Part shown: positions 33,816 to 42,485 of the stretch, piece after piece
Layout of the letters: every line of letters begins with the position of its first letter
Position numbering within the stretch: position 1 is the first letter of the stretch
Assembly (NCBI GenBank): GCA_963777755.1
Contig: CAVZSC010000030.1
Coordinates: forward strand, 558,001-622,000
Reading direction: 5' to 3'
DNA length: 64,000 nucleotides
Origin: DATFWC01 sp963777755
GTDB lineage: Bacteria > Pseudomonadota > Alphaproteobacteria > Rhizobiales > Xanthobacteraceae
Notes under the pieces: generated by a model
Told to the model about the DNA's origin: nothing
Database searches by the model: none
The model's input: the letters and a program-made list of their open reading frames with translations, nothing else
Program-made: the position numbers and the translations under genes

Positions 33816-35348
33816 TCATTCGCGAAACGCCTCCTCGCGCCCGCGCCGGATGCCGGGCAACGTGATGGCGACGAGCAGGACCAGCGAAGCGAGGAGGAAG
33901 GCAAGGCTCAGGGGACGGGTAACGAAAACCCACCAGTCGCCGCCCGCGACCTGCAGGGCACGCCGCAGGTTCTCCTCGAGCATGGGCCCGAGCACCAGGC
34001 CGAGCAGCAACGGCGCGGGCTCGCAATCGAGCTTGCGGAACACGTAGCCGACGACGCCGAATGCCGTCATGACCAGCACTTCGCCCGTGCTCGAGTTGAG
34101 CGCGTAGGTGCCGATGCAGCAGAACACCAGGATGGTGGGGAACAGGTAGCCATAGGGCACCTGCAGCAGGCGCACCCAGATCCCGATCAGCGGCAGGTTG
34201 AGGATCACCAGCATGGCGTTGCCGATCCACATGCTGGCAATCAGCCCCCAGAAGAGCTCCGGCTGCTTGGCGATGATGTTGGGGCCGGGCTGGATGCCGT
34301 GGATCATCAGCGCGCCGATCATCAGCGCCATCAAGGCGTTCGGTGGAATGCCAAGGCTGAGCATCGGGATGAAGCAGGCCTGTGCGGCCGCGTTGTTGGC
34401 CGCTTCGGGCGCGGCGACACCCTCGATCGCGCCTTTGCCGAAGCGCTCCGGCGTCTTCGACACCTTCTTCTCCAGCGTATAGGCGGAGAACGATGCGATG
34501 GTCGGCCCGCCGCCCGGAAGAATCCCGAAGGCCGCGCCCACCGCGGTGCCGCGCAGCATCGACGGCAGGCAGGCGATCAGGTCCTTGCGGCTCGGCAGCA
34601 GACCCGTGACCTTCCCCGCTATGCGCGCCGTCTTCGCCTGATGCTCGATGTTGTACATGATCTCGGCGAGGCCGAAGATGCCCATGGAGATCGGCACGAA
34701 GCCGAGCCCGTCGAACAGGACGTCGATCCCCATGGTGAGGCGATAGGCACCGCTCTGGATGTCGGTGCCGACCAGCCCGAACAGAATGCCGAGCACGATC
34801 ATCGCGATCGCCTTGAGCACCGAGCCGTGCGCCAGCACGACCGCCGAAACCAGACCCAGCAGCATGACCGAGACGTAGTCGGCCGAGTGGAACAGGAGCG
34901 CGACCGAGGCGAGCGGCGGGCCGGCCGTGGCGATCAGGACGGTGACGATCGACCCGGCGAACAGGGAGGCGATCGCCGCCATGGCGAGCGCCGGCCCGGC
35001 GCGGCCTTGCTGCGCCATCTCGTGCCCGTCGAGCACGGTGATCACCGAGGAGGTCTCGCCCGGGATCTTCACCAGGATGGCGGTGGTCGAGCCGCCGTAC
35101 TGGGCGCCGTAGAACACGCCCGACAGCATGATCATGGCGCCGACCGGCCCAAGCCAGAACGTGAACGGCATGAGCATCGCCATGGTGGTGAGCGGGCCGA
35201 TCCCGGGCAACACACCGATCATCGTGCCGACGAGGCAGCCGATGAAGCAGACGATGACGTTCTGCAGCGACAGCGCGACGCCGAAGCCCATCGCGATGTT
35301 GGCGAAGAAGCCGCCGAGCCCTGCAACCGCGTCGGCGAGCGCGCCCAT
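33816..35348 (-). CDS. tctA: Tripartite tricarboxylate transporter, large membrane subunit TctA
   Basis: 510 residues, about 12 membrane helices. The two TctA signature segments are present: IGVLPGIGPLTTMAMLMPFT near residue 45 with YGAQYGGSTTAILVKIPG, and GILPGGGPTIASFSAYTLEK in the second half followed by EGVAAPEAANNAA. TctA forms the translocation path, driven by an ion gradient and fed by a Bug receptor. The gene follows tctB with one base between them and is the last gene of the opine-dehydrogenase/M24/enolase operon, so it probably imports that pathway's substrate. Confidence 0.95.
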   Translation of the reverse strand: MGALADAVAGLGGFFANIAMGFGVALSLQNVIVCFIGCLVGTMIGVLPGIGPLTTMAMLMPFTFWLGPVGAMIMLSGVFYGAQYGGSTTAILVKIPGETSSVITVLDGHEMAQQGRAGPALAMAAIASLFAGSIVTVLIATAGPPLASVALLFHSADYVSVMLLGLVSAVVLAHGSVLKAIAMIVLGILFGLVGTDIQSGAYRLTMGIDVLFDGLGFVPISMGIFGLAEIMYNIEHQAKTARIAGKVTGLLPSRKDLIACLPSMLRGTAVGAAFGILPGGGPTIASFSAYTLEKKVSKTPERFGKGAIEGVAAPEAANNAAAQACFIPMLSLGIPPNALMALMIGALMIHGIQPGPNIIAKQPELFWGLIASMWIGNAMLVILNLPLIGIWVRLLQVPYGYLFPTILVFCCIGTYALNSSTGEVLVMTAFGVVGYVFRKLDCEPAPLLLGLVLGPMLEENLRRALQVAGGDWWVFVTRPLSLAFLLASLVLLVAITLPGIRRGREEAFRE

Positions 35349-35349
35349 C

Positions 35350-35832
35350 TCACAGCACCGGGGGCCACAGCGGGATCGGCATCCTGAGCGCCAGGATGAA
35401 GATGCCGACGTTCACCACGATGAGAACCGCCACCAGCAGGGCGAGCGCCAGCGGCCGCAGCAGCGAGGCGGCGGCGCTCGCCAGCACGGTGGTGATCGCG
35501 ATCGTCCCGACGAGGCCGAGCGGCTTGAGCAGGAAAGCGAAGGCGAGCGCCGAAAGCGTGATGAGGCCGAACGGCCGCCATGCCCACCCTTCCGGCGGCT
35601 CGCCCTGACGCACGAGGTCGGTGGCCGACAGAGCGACCCCGAGCAGAACGAGAAGAATGCAGACGAGCTGCGGGAAATAGCCCGGGCCCATGTCGCTCGC
35701 GGTGCCGCCGTCGAGGTCGCGCGCGAGCCACAGGCCGAGCAGGCCGAACGCCACGAACATCAGCCCGGCAAGGATGTTCCTGGTCGGGCGGAGCGTCGGC
35801 CTGTTCGTTTCGGCGGGCTCGAGCGTCGGCAT
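35350..35832 (-). CDS. tctB: Tripartite tricarboxylate transporter, small membrane subunit TctB
   Basis: 160 residues with four membrane helices: ILAGLMFVAFGLLGLWLARD, YFPQLVCILLVLLGVAL, ITLSALAFAFLLKPLGLVGT and LALLVAVLIVVNVGIFILAL. DMGPGYFPQ is the conserved TctB motif after helix 1. TctB is an essential accessory membrane subunit of unknown mechanism. It is squeezed between the receptor gene and tctA in the same direction. Confidence 0.92.
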   Translation of the reverse strand: MPTLEPAETNRPTLRPTRNILAGLMFVAFGLLGLWLARDLDGGTASDMGPGYFPQLVCILLVLLGVALSATDLVRQGEPPEGWAWRPFGLITLSALAFAFLLKPLGLVGTIAITTVLASAAASLLRPLALALLVAVLIVVNVGIFILALRMPIPLWPPVL

Positions 35833-35869
35833 GGCATGGGCCGACCGGGAACCCGGCGAGGCCCCACTC

Positions 35870-36847
35870 CTATTTCTGGCGCGCCTTGACGAGCCCGGCC
35901 TCCAGCAGGATCGGATAGAGCGCCGCGTCGTCGGACTTGAAGCGCGCCGCCGTCATCTTGGCATCGCCCGGCCCGACGATGAAGCCGGCCTGCTTCGCCT
36001 TGGCCTGGAACTCGGGATCCTTGAGCACCGCCAGCAGGTTCGATTCCAGGAACGCGACGCGGTCAGCCGGCATGCCCTTCGGTCCGACCAGGCAGCGCCA
36101 CGATCCGACCACCACGTCGAAGCCCTGTTCCTTGAAGGTCGGAACGTCGGGGGCCATATAGTGGCGCTCGGTGGCCGACACGCCGAGGATTTTCAGCTTG
36201 CCGCCGCGGTGATGCTCGATCGCATCGGGGATCGGCACTGTCGCCGAATCGATCTCGCCGCCGAGCAGCGCCGTCACGGTCGGCGCGAATCCGCCATAGG
36301 ACACACGCGTCACCTTGAAATTCAACGCCCTCTCGTACTGCGCAATCGCCAGAAACGAGGAGCCGCCCGGCTGGTCGTTGCCGTTGCGCAGCTTGTTGGG
36401 GTTGGCGCGGGCGCGCTCGACATACTCCTTCAGCGAATTGATGCCGCTGGCGATGCTGACCGAGATCGCATTGGGATCCTCTCCGAAGAAGGCGAGCGGC
36501 TCGAACTCGTCGGTCGTGTTCGCCTGCGCATTCAGGTAAGGCAGCGCGATACCGCCCGAACTGAACATGCCGAAGGTGTAGCCGTCGGGCTTGGCGGTGA
36601 TGATCTCGCGATGGCCGATGGCGCCGCCCGCACCCGCCTTGTTGAGCACGACGACGGGAACGTTGATCTTCTTGCTCAGGCCGTCGGCGACCAGCCGCAT
36701 GGAGATGTCGCTGCCGCCGCCGGCCGGCCAGGCGACGATCAGCGTAATGGGGCCGGATGGATAGCTCTGCGCTCCGGCATGCACGGCGGGAAGGATGGTC
36801 GACAGCGCGCCGGCGCCGGCCAGCTTCAAGATGGATCTGCGATTCAT
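35870..36847 (-). CDS. tctC: Tripartite tricarboxylate transporter receptor (Bug/TctC)
   Basis: 325 residues from the ATG at 36847, preceded by GGGAG. The start MNRRSILKLAGAGALSTILP has a twin-arginine motif (RRSILK) before a hydrophobic stretch, so export may be by Tat. The mature part has YPSGPITLIVAWPAGGGSD, VVLNKAGAGGAIGHREI, and the pocket segment VSYGGFAPTVTALLGGEIDS. It captures the substrate for TctBA. It is the first gene of the transporter set and lies about 100 bp after the LLM oxidoreductase. Its ligand should be the pathway substrate, perhaps an opine-like acid. Confidence 0.93.
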   Translation of the reverse strand: MNRRSILKLAGAGALSTILPAVHAGAQSYPSGPITLIVAWPAGGGSDISMRLVADGLSKKINVPVVVLNKAGAGGAIGHREIITAKPDGYTFGMFSSGGIALPYLNAQANTTDEFEPLAFFGEDPNAISVSIASGINSLKEYVERARANPNKLRNGNDQPGGSSFLAIAQYERALNFKVTRVSYGGFAPTVTALLGGEIDSATVPIPDAIEHHRGGKLKILGVSATERHYMAPDVPTFKEQGFDVVVGSWRCLVGPKGMPADRVAFLESNLLAVLKDPEFQAKAKQAGFIVGPGDAKMTAARFKSDDAALYPILLEAGLVKARQK

Positions 36848-36946
36848 TGCCCGTCTCCCTTGGCTCTGAGGTGAACTCTCCGGTCCCGCATCAATCCTCG
36901 GCAAGCGCAAATTCTGTGCAGCGCTGCCCAATAATCCGCATGATCG

Positions 36947-37933
36947 TCAGGCCTTGAACTTGCGCATCACGTCGATCGCAAAGGCGCACATCGCCGGCGT
37001 GCCGACCAGGCTGAGCACCGGCTCGTCGATCCCAGCATCGATGAATTCGCGCACTCGCCGCAGGCAATGCTCGGGCGAGCCGGCGATGCCGAAGGCTTCC
37101 ACCGCCTCGTCGGGAACGAGCGCGGCGGCGCCCTTGAGGTCGCGCCGCTCGATCGCGGCGATGACCGCTTCATGGTCGACCGGGATGCCGCTGTCGCGGA
37201 TGTTCTGCGCCAGGAACTTGTTGCGCATCACGAAGGCGAGCTTGTTGCGCACCGTGTCGACGGCCTCGCGCGCGTTGTTCGAGGTGCCGAAGAAGATATA
37301 GCCGGCGCGCCGCAGCGATTTCGGATCGCGCCCTTCCTTGGCGGCACCCTGCGCGGTGAGGTCGAACGAGCGGCGCACCGAATCCGTCGACAAGCCGGCC
37401 GACAGCACGATACCGTCGGCGATGCGGCCGGTGAGCTGCAGCATGTCCGGCCCCATCGCCGCCACGTAGATCGGGATCGGGTTCGGCTTGAAGGCGAGCC
37501 GCGCGCCAGCGAGGCGAACGAACTCGCCGTCCATGTGGACGGGCTCGGTGCTCCACAGCTTGCGCAGCGCCTCGATGAATTCGCGCATCGCGCGCAGCGG
37601 CTTCTCCAGCTTCTGCCCGGACTCCTGGAGGAACATCGGATTCCCCACGCCGAGCGCGACCGCGACGCGGCCGGGCGCCAGCTCGTCGAGGGTGGCGAGC
37701 GCCATGGCGGTCGGCGTGGGATGGAACAGGTACGGGCTGACCGCGGTCGGGACCAGCATCGGCCCGGGCGCCGACAGGGCGAACGCCGCGCAAGTGGTGA
37801 TCGCCTCGCGATAGCCGAGATGCTCGGCCATCCACAGGCTGCTGGCGCCGGCGTCGACCGCCTGCCGGGCGAGCGCGATCGCCTCCCCGGTGGACACGAA
37901 GCCGTCGAATGCCACGCCGATGCGCACCGTCAT
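36947..37933 (-). CDS. LLM-class flavin-dependent oxidoreductase (luciferase-like)
   Basis: 328 residues, a TIM-barrel bacterial-luciferase-like protein. Typical segments are VAFDGFVSTGEAIALARQAV, ASSLWMAEHLGYREAI, VALGVGNPMFLQESGQKLEK, the phosphate-binding region PIPIYVAAMGPDMLQLTGRI with ADGIVLSAG, and CLRRVREFIDAGIDEPVLSL. Such enzymes use reduced FMN or F420; the residue pattern does not decide which. In the operon it stands after opine dehydrogenase 1 with a 10-bp gap. A monooxygenase or reductase step on the same compound is likely, but the reaction is unknown. Confidence 0.88.
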   Translation of the reverse strand: MTVRIGVAFDGFVSTGEAIALARQAVDAGASSLWMAEHLGYREAITTCAAFALSAPGPMLVPTAVSPYLFHPTPTAMALATLDELAPGRVAVALGVGNPMFLQESGQKLEKPLRAMREFIEALRKLWSTEPVHMDGEFVRLAGARLAFKPNPIPIYVAAMGPDMLQLTGRIADGIVLSAGLSTDSVRRSFDLTAQGAAKEGRDPKSLRRAGYIFFGTSNNAREAVDTVRNKLAFVMRNKFLAQNIRDSGIPVDHEAVIAAIERRDLKGAAALVPDEAVEAFGIAGSPEHCLRRVREFIDAGIDEPVLSLVGTPAMCAFAIDVMRKFKA

Positions 37934-37943
37934 GATGCATCCT

Positions 37944-39062
37944 TCAATTCATGTAGCCGCGGTCGAGCAGCGCGATGGCACCGGCCGGGTCGCAACCGTT
38001 CAGGCCCATGCGCTCGATCGTCAGTCCCTGCGTGCGATAGTCCTTGGCCGTGGCGACACCGCAGAGGTGGATCAAGTGATCGATTGCCGGCGTGGCAACG
38101 TCGGCGAAGCGGGCGAGCTCGGAAAGCGGCACCAAACCGTAGGGAACGTCCTCGTCGAGGAAGCGATGATCGAGCGACGTGGGCGCGCGGATCCAGCGAT
38201 CCGGCTCGCTCTGGTGGAATGCCTCGTAGGCAAGACCGGTCGCGCGCGCCGCCTCGGTGGTGTAGCCGTTGCGATAAAACTGCTCGACGAAGGGCAGCAC
38301 GCGCACGCCGAGCGCGCGCGCGACCGCGAGGCGCTCGCCGTCGAGCGCGTCGATCATGCGGCCGACCGCCGGGCTGATGCCGTCGTAGTAGTGATAGTAG
38401 TCGCCGCCCGTCGCCTCGACACGCCCGGCATTGCCCAGGAGGGCGGGCGGATGGTGGATCGCATTGGCGTAGGGAAACACCGTCTCCAGCAGGTTGGCGC
38501 CGGGCTGGATCGCCGGGTAGACCGGGCGCAAGCGCTCGGCGAGCTCGGCCGTGCGCGCGCCGGGAAACGCCGCGAACACCAGGTAGCGGGACGCCTGGGT
38601 GATGCGTACCGAGGCCGGGCCGCTCTTGCGCGCGATATAGGGCAGGCTCGCGGTGTCGCAGAACGCACCGACGCGGCAACCGTTGCGGCGCAAGGTGTCG
38701 GGGATGAGAAGGACGGTGTGGCCGGGCGCGGCGAGCAGGACCTGTCGCCCGGTGAGATGAGGCGCAACGACCGCGGCGACCGCGGCGTGCGCGTGGGTCG
38801 GAGCCATCATCACCACCAAGTCGGCGCCGCGGATCGCTTCGCCCACATCGTCCGTGACCATCGCCAGGGGCGCGAAATGCTCACCCAGCGCGCCGGCGAG
38901 CTCGATGCCGCCGCGCGCACGGACCGGATCGATGGTGGCGGCGCTGCGCCCGTAGAGACGCACCGAGAACCCGCGCAGCGTCAGGTCGGCGGCCGCCGCG
39001 AAGCCGCCATGGCCGGCACCGATGATCGCGATCTCGCGGACAGGCTCCGCCATCCGGGACAA
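37944..39062 (-). CDS. Opine-type (octopine/nopaline) dehydrogenase family protein, copy 1
   Basis: 372 residues. N-terminal Rossmann domain with IAIIGAGHGGFAAAADLTLR (GxGxxG) and ADLVVMMAPTHAHAAVAA. The C-terminal opine-dehydrogenase domain holds NAIHHPPALLGNAGRVE with the catalytic His, and SLDHRFLDEDVPYGLVPLSE. The family makes or splits secondary-amine dicarboxylates: amino acid plus 2-oxo acid plus NAD(P)H to opine. Together with the transporter, catabolism is likelier than synthesis. It is diverged from copy 2 (41373-42485) but has the same domain order. Start 39053 is also possible. Confidence 0.88.
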   Translation of the reverse strand: MSRMAEPVREIAIIGAGHGGFAAAADLTLRGFSVRLYGRSAATIDPVRARGGIELAGALGEHFAPLAMVTDDVGEAIRGADLVVMMAPTHAHAAVAAVVAPHLTGRQVLLAAPGHTVLLIPDTLRRNGCRVGAFCDTASLPYIARKSGPASVRITQASRYLVFAAFPGARTAELAERLRPVYPAIQPGANLLETVFPYANAIHHPPALLGNAGRVEATGGDYYHYYDGISPAVGRMIDALDGERLAVARALGVRVLPFVEQFYRNGYTTEAARATGLAYEAFHQSEPDRWIRAPTSLDHRFLDEDVPYGLVPLSELARFADVATPAIDHLIHLCGVATAKDYRTQGLTIERMGLNGCDPAGAIALLDRGYMN

Positions 39063-39078
39063 CCCTTCTGCCCGACCC

Positions 39079-40236
39079 TTACGGGTAGGCGTATTTCCTC
39101 AGCTTCGCCTCGTCGACCTCGATGCCGAGGCCGGGCCCGTCCGGCACCAGCATGCAGCCGTCGCGGTACTCGAACGGAACCCGGATGATGTCGTCGAGGT
39201 ACTTGTGCCCGGCAACCTTGGTGCGGACGATCTCGGCGGTCGAGGTGACGGGAATCGTGCCGGGCAGCTCGATGATGCGCGACGAGGCGGCGAGATGCAG
39301 GTTGGCGGCGTTGCCGACGCCCATCTCGCCCGAGCCGTTGATGTCGCACAGGAGCCCGCCGGTCTCCGCCACGGCGAGCAGCTTCTTCGCCTTCATCAGC
39401 CCGCCCGGCTTGGTGTAGTAGACCGAGACCATCTCGGCCGCCTTCCACTCGATCAGGCGCAGCACGTCGTGGGCGCTCCAGGCGCTCTCGTCCGCCATGA
39501 TCGGCACGTCGGTGTTCTGCGCGACGCGGGCCATGTTCTCGAGCCCTTCGCACGGCTGCTCCATGTACAAGATGTCGTACTCGGCCATGGCGCGGGTGAC
39601 GCGCAGAGCCTCCTTCCAGGTGCGGTAGCCCTGGTTGGCATCGACGCGCAGCCGCACGTCGGGGCCGAGCGTCTTGCGCAGCCGCCGCACCAGGTCGATG
39701 TCGCGCGCCGCATCGATACCAACCTTGACCTTGAGGGTCGTGATCCCTTCGTCGACCACCGCCTGCGCCTCGGCAAGCGCCGTCTCGATCTCCATCAGCC
39801 CGATGCTGTGGGCGAGCGGGACCGCGCGGCGCACCAGCCCGCCGAGCAGCTGGTAGACCGGCACGCCATGAAGCTTGCCGACGCAATCGTGCATGGCGAC
39901 GTCGATCGCCGCCTTGGCATAGGGATAGCCGCGAACCAGCCGATCCATCTTGGCATGCACGTTCTCGATCTCGCGCACGTCCTCGCCGATGACGATCGGC
40001 GCCAGCAGCTCGCCGATGACGACGCGGGTGGTCTCGTGCGACTCGCCCGAGCGGGTGCCGTATTCGCCACCCCAGTCCTTGAGCACCTGCGCCTCGCCCC
40101 AGCCCACCGTGCCGTCGTCGAGCGTGAGCTTGAGCACAACGTAGCCGCGCCCGGGCGGCGAGAAATTTCCGGCCCAGGTGTGCGGCCGCCGCACCGGCAG
40201 GCTGACCACGAACGTCTCGAGGGCGGCGATCTTCAT
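39079..40236 (-). CDS. Enolase-superfamily enzyme (mandelate racemase/muconate lactonising type), copy 1
   Basis: 385 residues. Capping domain first (MKIAALETFVVSLPVRRPHT, WGEAQVLKDWGGEYG), then the barrel with the KxK motif in TTLKVKVG, metal ligands Asp in RVDANQGY, Glu in LYMEQP and Asp/Glu in MADESAW, and an opposite Lys in YYTKPGGL. The two opposed lysines mark the muconate-lactonising/N-succinylamino-acid-racemase/dipeptide-epimerase subgroup, which abstracts a proton alpha to a carboxylate. All catalytic residues are intact. The second copy is at 43607-44779. It lies 4 bp after M24 copy 1. The substrate is unknown; epimerising an opine or N-substituted amino acid would fit the context. 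Confidence 0.9.
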   Translation of the reverse strand: MKIAALETFVVSLPVRRPHTWAGNFSPPGRGYVVLKLTLDDGTVGWGEAQVLKDWGGEYGTRSGESHETTRVVIGELLAPIVIGEDVREIENVHAKMDRLVRGYPYAKAAIDVAMHDCVGKLHGVPVYQLLGGLVRRAVPLAHSIGLMEIETALAEAQAVVDEGITTLKVKVGIDAARDIDLVRRLRKTLGPDVRLRVDANQGYRTWKEALRVTRAMAEYDILYMEQPCEGLENMARVAQNTDVPIMADESAWSAHDVLRLIEWKAAEMVSVYYTKPGGLMKAKKLLAVAETGGLLCDINGSGEMGVGNAANLHLAASSRIIELPGTIPVTSTAEIVRTKVAGHKYLDDIIRVPFEYRDGCMLVPDGPGLGIEVDEAKLRKYAYP

Positions 40237-40240
40237 GAGG

Positions 40241-41356
40241 CTAGCCGATCCGAATCAGCTCGTCGTTGGGCGTGATCATGCCGGTGATCGGGCGAAAGCC
40301 GTCTGGCGTGATCAGGTACATGTCCTCCACGTGGAACCCCATGCGGCCCGGGATCATGTAGAGCGGCTCCATGGTAAAGGCGATGTTCGGCTGCATCACC
40401 GTCTTGCGGGTGTCGGTGATGTAGGGCTCCTCGTGGATCGTCTGGCCGATGCCGTGGCCGAGGAATTTCAAGGTCGGCTCGATCCCGCGGCTGGTGAGAT
40501 AGTGGACATAGGTACGGTAGAGATCGGCGACGGCGAGGCCCGGCTTGAGCAGCGCCTTGCAGGCTTCGCGCGCGCCGATCATCACCTCCCAGATCTGCTT
40601 CTGCTCGTCGGTCGGCGCACCCACGACGGCGGTGCGGGTCACGTTCGAGCGATATTGCTGCATGTCGCCGAGGATCTCGATGCGGACGACGTCGCCCTGC
40701 TCGATCGCCTTGTCGGTGGGCGAGCAGTTGGTGATGCCGCTGCGCACGCCCGACCCGACCTGGATCTTCAGACCGTCGCAGCCGCCGTCCATCATCCGGG
40801 TGGTGATGAGCTGGGCGACCGCCTTCTCGGTCATGCCAGGCCTGATCTCGCGCAGCACCTCGCCGGCGACGCGGTCGGTGAGCTCGCCCACCCGGCGCAG
40901 GATCGCGACCTCCTGGTCGGTCTTGATCATGCGCGCGTCGAAGTACAGGTCCCGGCACGGCACGAAGGTCGCCCGCGGCAGGCGCTCCTTGAGCCGGATG
41001 TAGTCCTGCGCCGGCATGTAATCGAGCTCGATGGCGATGCGCCCCGCCGCGACGCCCGCCTCCTCCAGCGCATCGGCAAGCAGGTCAGCCGCCTCCTGGG
41101 TGAACTGGTTGTACGCGCGGATGTCGGCGAAGCGCGAGCGCGCCCGTGCGAGGTTCTCCTCGACGTTGACGACGATCTGCGCCGCAAAGGCATCGCCGGC
41201 GATGATCGTGATGGTGCGGCGGAAGCGGTTGCTGGCGTGGCTCGGCACCAGGAAGCCAGCCGTATAGGTCACGTTGTCCTGGGAGAACGCCACCAGCGCG
41301 TCGTGACCCGCCTGCCTGGCAGCGGCGCGCAGCCTGACGATGACTTCATGGTCCAT
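40241..41356 (-). CDS. M24 pita-bread-fold protein (creatinase/ectoine-hydrolase-like), copy 1
   Basis: 371 residues: N-terminal creatinase-type domain (AFSQDNVTYTAGFLVPSHAS) and C-terminal pita-bread domain. Metallopeptidases of this fold bind two metals through Asp, Asp, His, Glu, Glu. Here the first two are replaced: VVRIEILGDMQQYRSNVTRT has Glu and Asn where peptidases have Asp. GHGIGQTIHEEPY, TMEPLYM and FHVEDMYLI keep the later residues. Loss of the first pair is also seen in creatinase and ectoine hydrolase, which cleave C-N bonds without metal. A non-peptidase C-N hydrolase is therefore the best guess. It starts 16 bases after opine dehydrogenase 2. Confidence 0.85.
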   Translation of the reverse strand: MDHEVIVRLRAAARQAGHDALVAFSQDNVTYTAGFLVPSHASNRFRRTITIIAGDAFAAQIVVNVEENLARARSRFADIRAYNQFTQEAADLLADALEEAGVAAGRIAIELDYMPAQDYIRLKERLPRATFVPCRDLYFDARMIKTDQEVAILRRVGELTDRVAGEVLREIRPGMTEKAVAQLITTRMMDGGCDGLKIQVGSGVRSGITNCSPTDKAIEQGDVVRIEILGDMQQYRSNVTRTAVVGAPTDEQKQIWEVMIGAREACKALLKPGLAVADLYRTYVHYLTSRGIEPTLKFLGHGIGQTIHEEPYITDTRKTVMQPNIAFTMEPLYMIPGRMGFHVEDMYLITPDGFRPITGMITPNDELIRIG

Positions 41357-41372
41357 GCGTCATTTGTCCTCG

Positions 41373-42485
41373 TTACGCGCCTTCGGTGACGAAGCGGATC
41401 AGCTCGGCCGGGCGCTTGCCGGCGAGCCCGAGCTTGTCGAGGGTGAGGCCGTCGCGGGCATAGTCGATGCCGACCGCGAGACCGGCGAGATGCACCAGCG
41501 CATCGATCGTCGGCGTGGCGACACCGGCGAGGGCGCCGAGCACCGCCATCGGCACGAGACCATAGCCGACGTCCTCGTGCACGTAGCGATGATCGAGCGA
41601 GGACGGCGATCTGAGGGTCGCATTCGGCGCGCTCTCCCGGCAGGCGCGCGCGATGTTGCCGGAATCGCGCGCCTCCCGGGTGGTCAGGCCAGCGTTGTGG
41701 AAGGCTTCTAGGAACGTCACGTGCGGCACGCCGAACGCCTTGGCGATGGCGACACGCTCCGCGTCCACGGCCGCGGTGACACGCCCGATCGATTCGGTGA
41801 AGCCCTCCCGGTAGAACAGGAAATCGCCGTTGGTGCTCTCGATCCAGCCGGCGTTCATGATCATGCCGGGCGGATGAAACACCGCGTTCATGTTGCCGAG
41901 CGCGGTCTCGATGACGCTCGTCGCCTTGCGGATGTCCGGGTAGAGCGGCTGCACCAGGGCGAACAGCTCGTCGGCATGCTTGCCCGGCAGGGCGCCGAAG
42001 CCGAGCTGCCTGATGTAGCTGTAGATGCCGACGGTCGCCGGCCCCTCCATGCGGGTGACGTACGTGAGCGACACGGTCTCGCAGGTCTTGATCGGCCCGC
42101 GATAGCCGGCGTTGCGCAGCTCGTGCAGGAAATGCAGGCCGCCGCCGGTGTGACCCGGATTGAGGAACACCGGCTGGCTGCCGTCGAGGAGCGGCGCAAG
42201 CGCCCGCGCATAGGGCTCGTGCGCAACCGACGGCACGACCAGCATGATGAGGTCGGCGCCGCGCACCGCCTCGGCCACGTCGGTGGTCGTGGCCGGGATC
42301 GGGACGAAGCCCTGCACGATGCCGCGCGCCTCGATGCCGCCCTTTTCGCGCAAGGCGGCGAGCCGCTCGGGGTTTCGCGCCTGCAGCCGCACCGCATAGC
42401 CGCGGCGCGTCAGGTCGGCGGCCGCCGCAAAGCCACCGTGACCGGCACCGAGGATCGCCACCGTTTTCACCGCCATGGCGCTCAT
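41373..42485 (-). CDS. Opine-type dehydrogenase family protein, copy 2
   Basis: 370 residues. Same architecture as copy 1: VAILGAGHGGFAAAADLTRR, then ADLIMLVVPSVAHEPYARAL, and the C-terminal domain with NAVFHPPGMIMNAGWIES carrying the His-Pro-Pro motif and SLDHRYVHEDVGYGLVPMAV. LNPGHTGGGLHFLHELR is typical of the octopine/nopaline dehydrogenase branch. The ATG overlaps the M24 copy 2 stop (4 bp), so the two are translationally coupled. The copies differ enough that they probably handle different stereoisomers or partners, which is inference. Confidence 0.88.
   Translation of the reverse strand: MSAMAVKTVAILGAGHGGFAAAADLTRRGYAVRLQARNPERLAALREKGGIEARGIVQGFVPIPATTTDVAEAVRGADLIMLVVPSVAHEPYARALAPLLDGSQPVFLNPGHTGGGLHFLHELRNAGYRGPIKTCETVSLTYVTRMEGPATVGIYSYIRQLGFGALPGKHADELFALVQPLYPDIRKATSVIETALGNMNAVFHPPGMIMNAGWIESTNGDFLFYREGFTESIGRVTAAVDAERVAIAKAFGVPHVTFLEAFHNAGLTTREARDSGNIARACRESAPNATLRSPSSLDHRYVHEDVGYGLVPMAVLGALAGVATPTIDALVHLAGLAVGIDYARDGLTLDKLGLAGKRPAELIRFVTEGA

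Noticed and set aside
33693..35387. A 564-residue plus-strand frame opposite tctA
   Set aside because: Antisense to an unmistakable TctA with both signature segments; the plus frame is His/Arg/Asp-rich without any motif.
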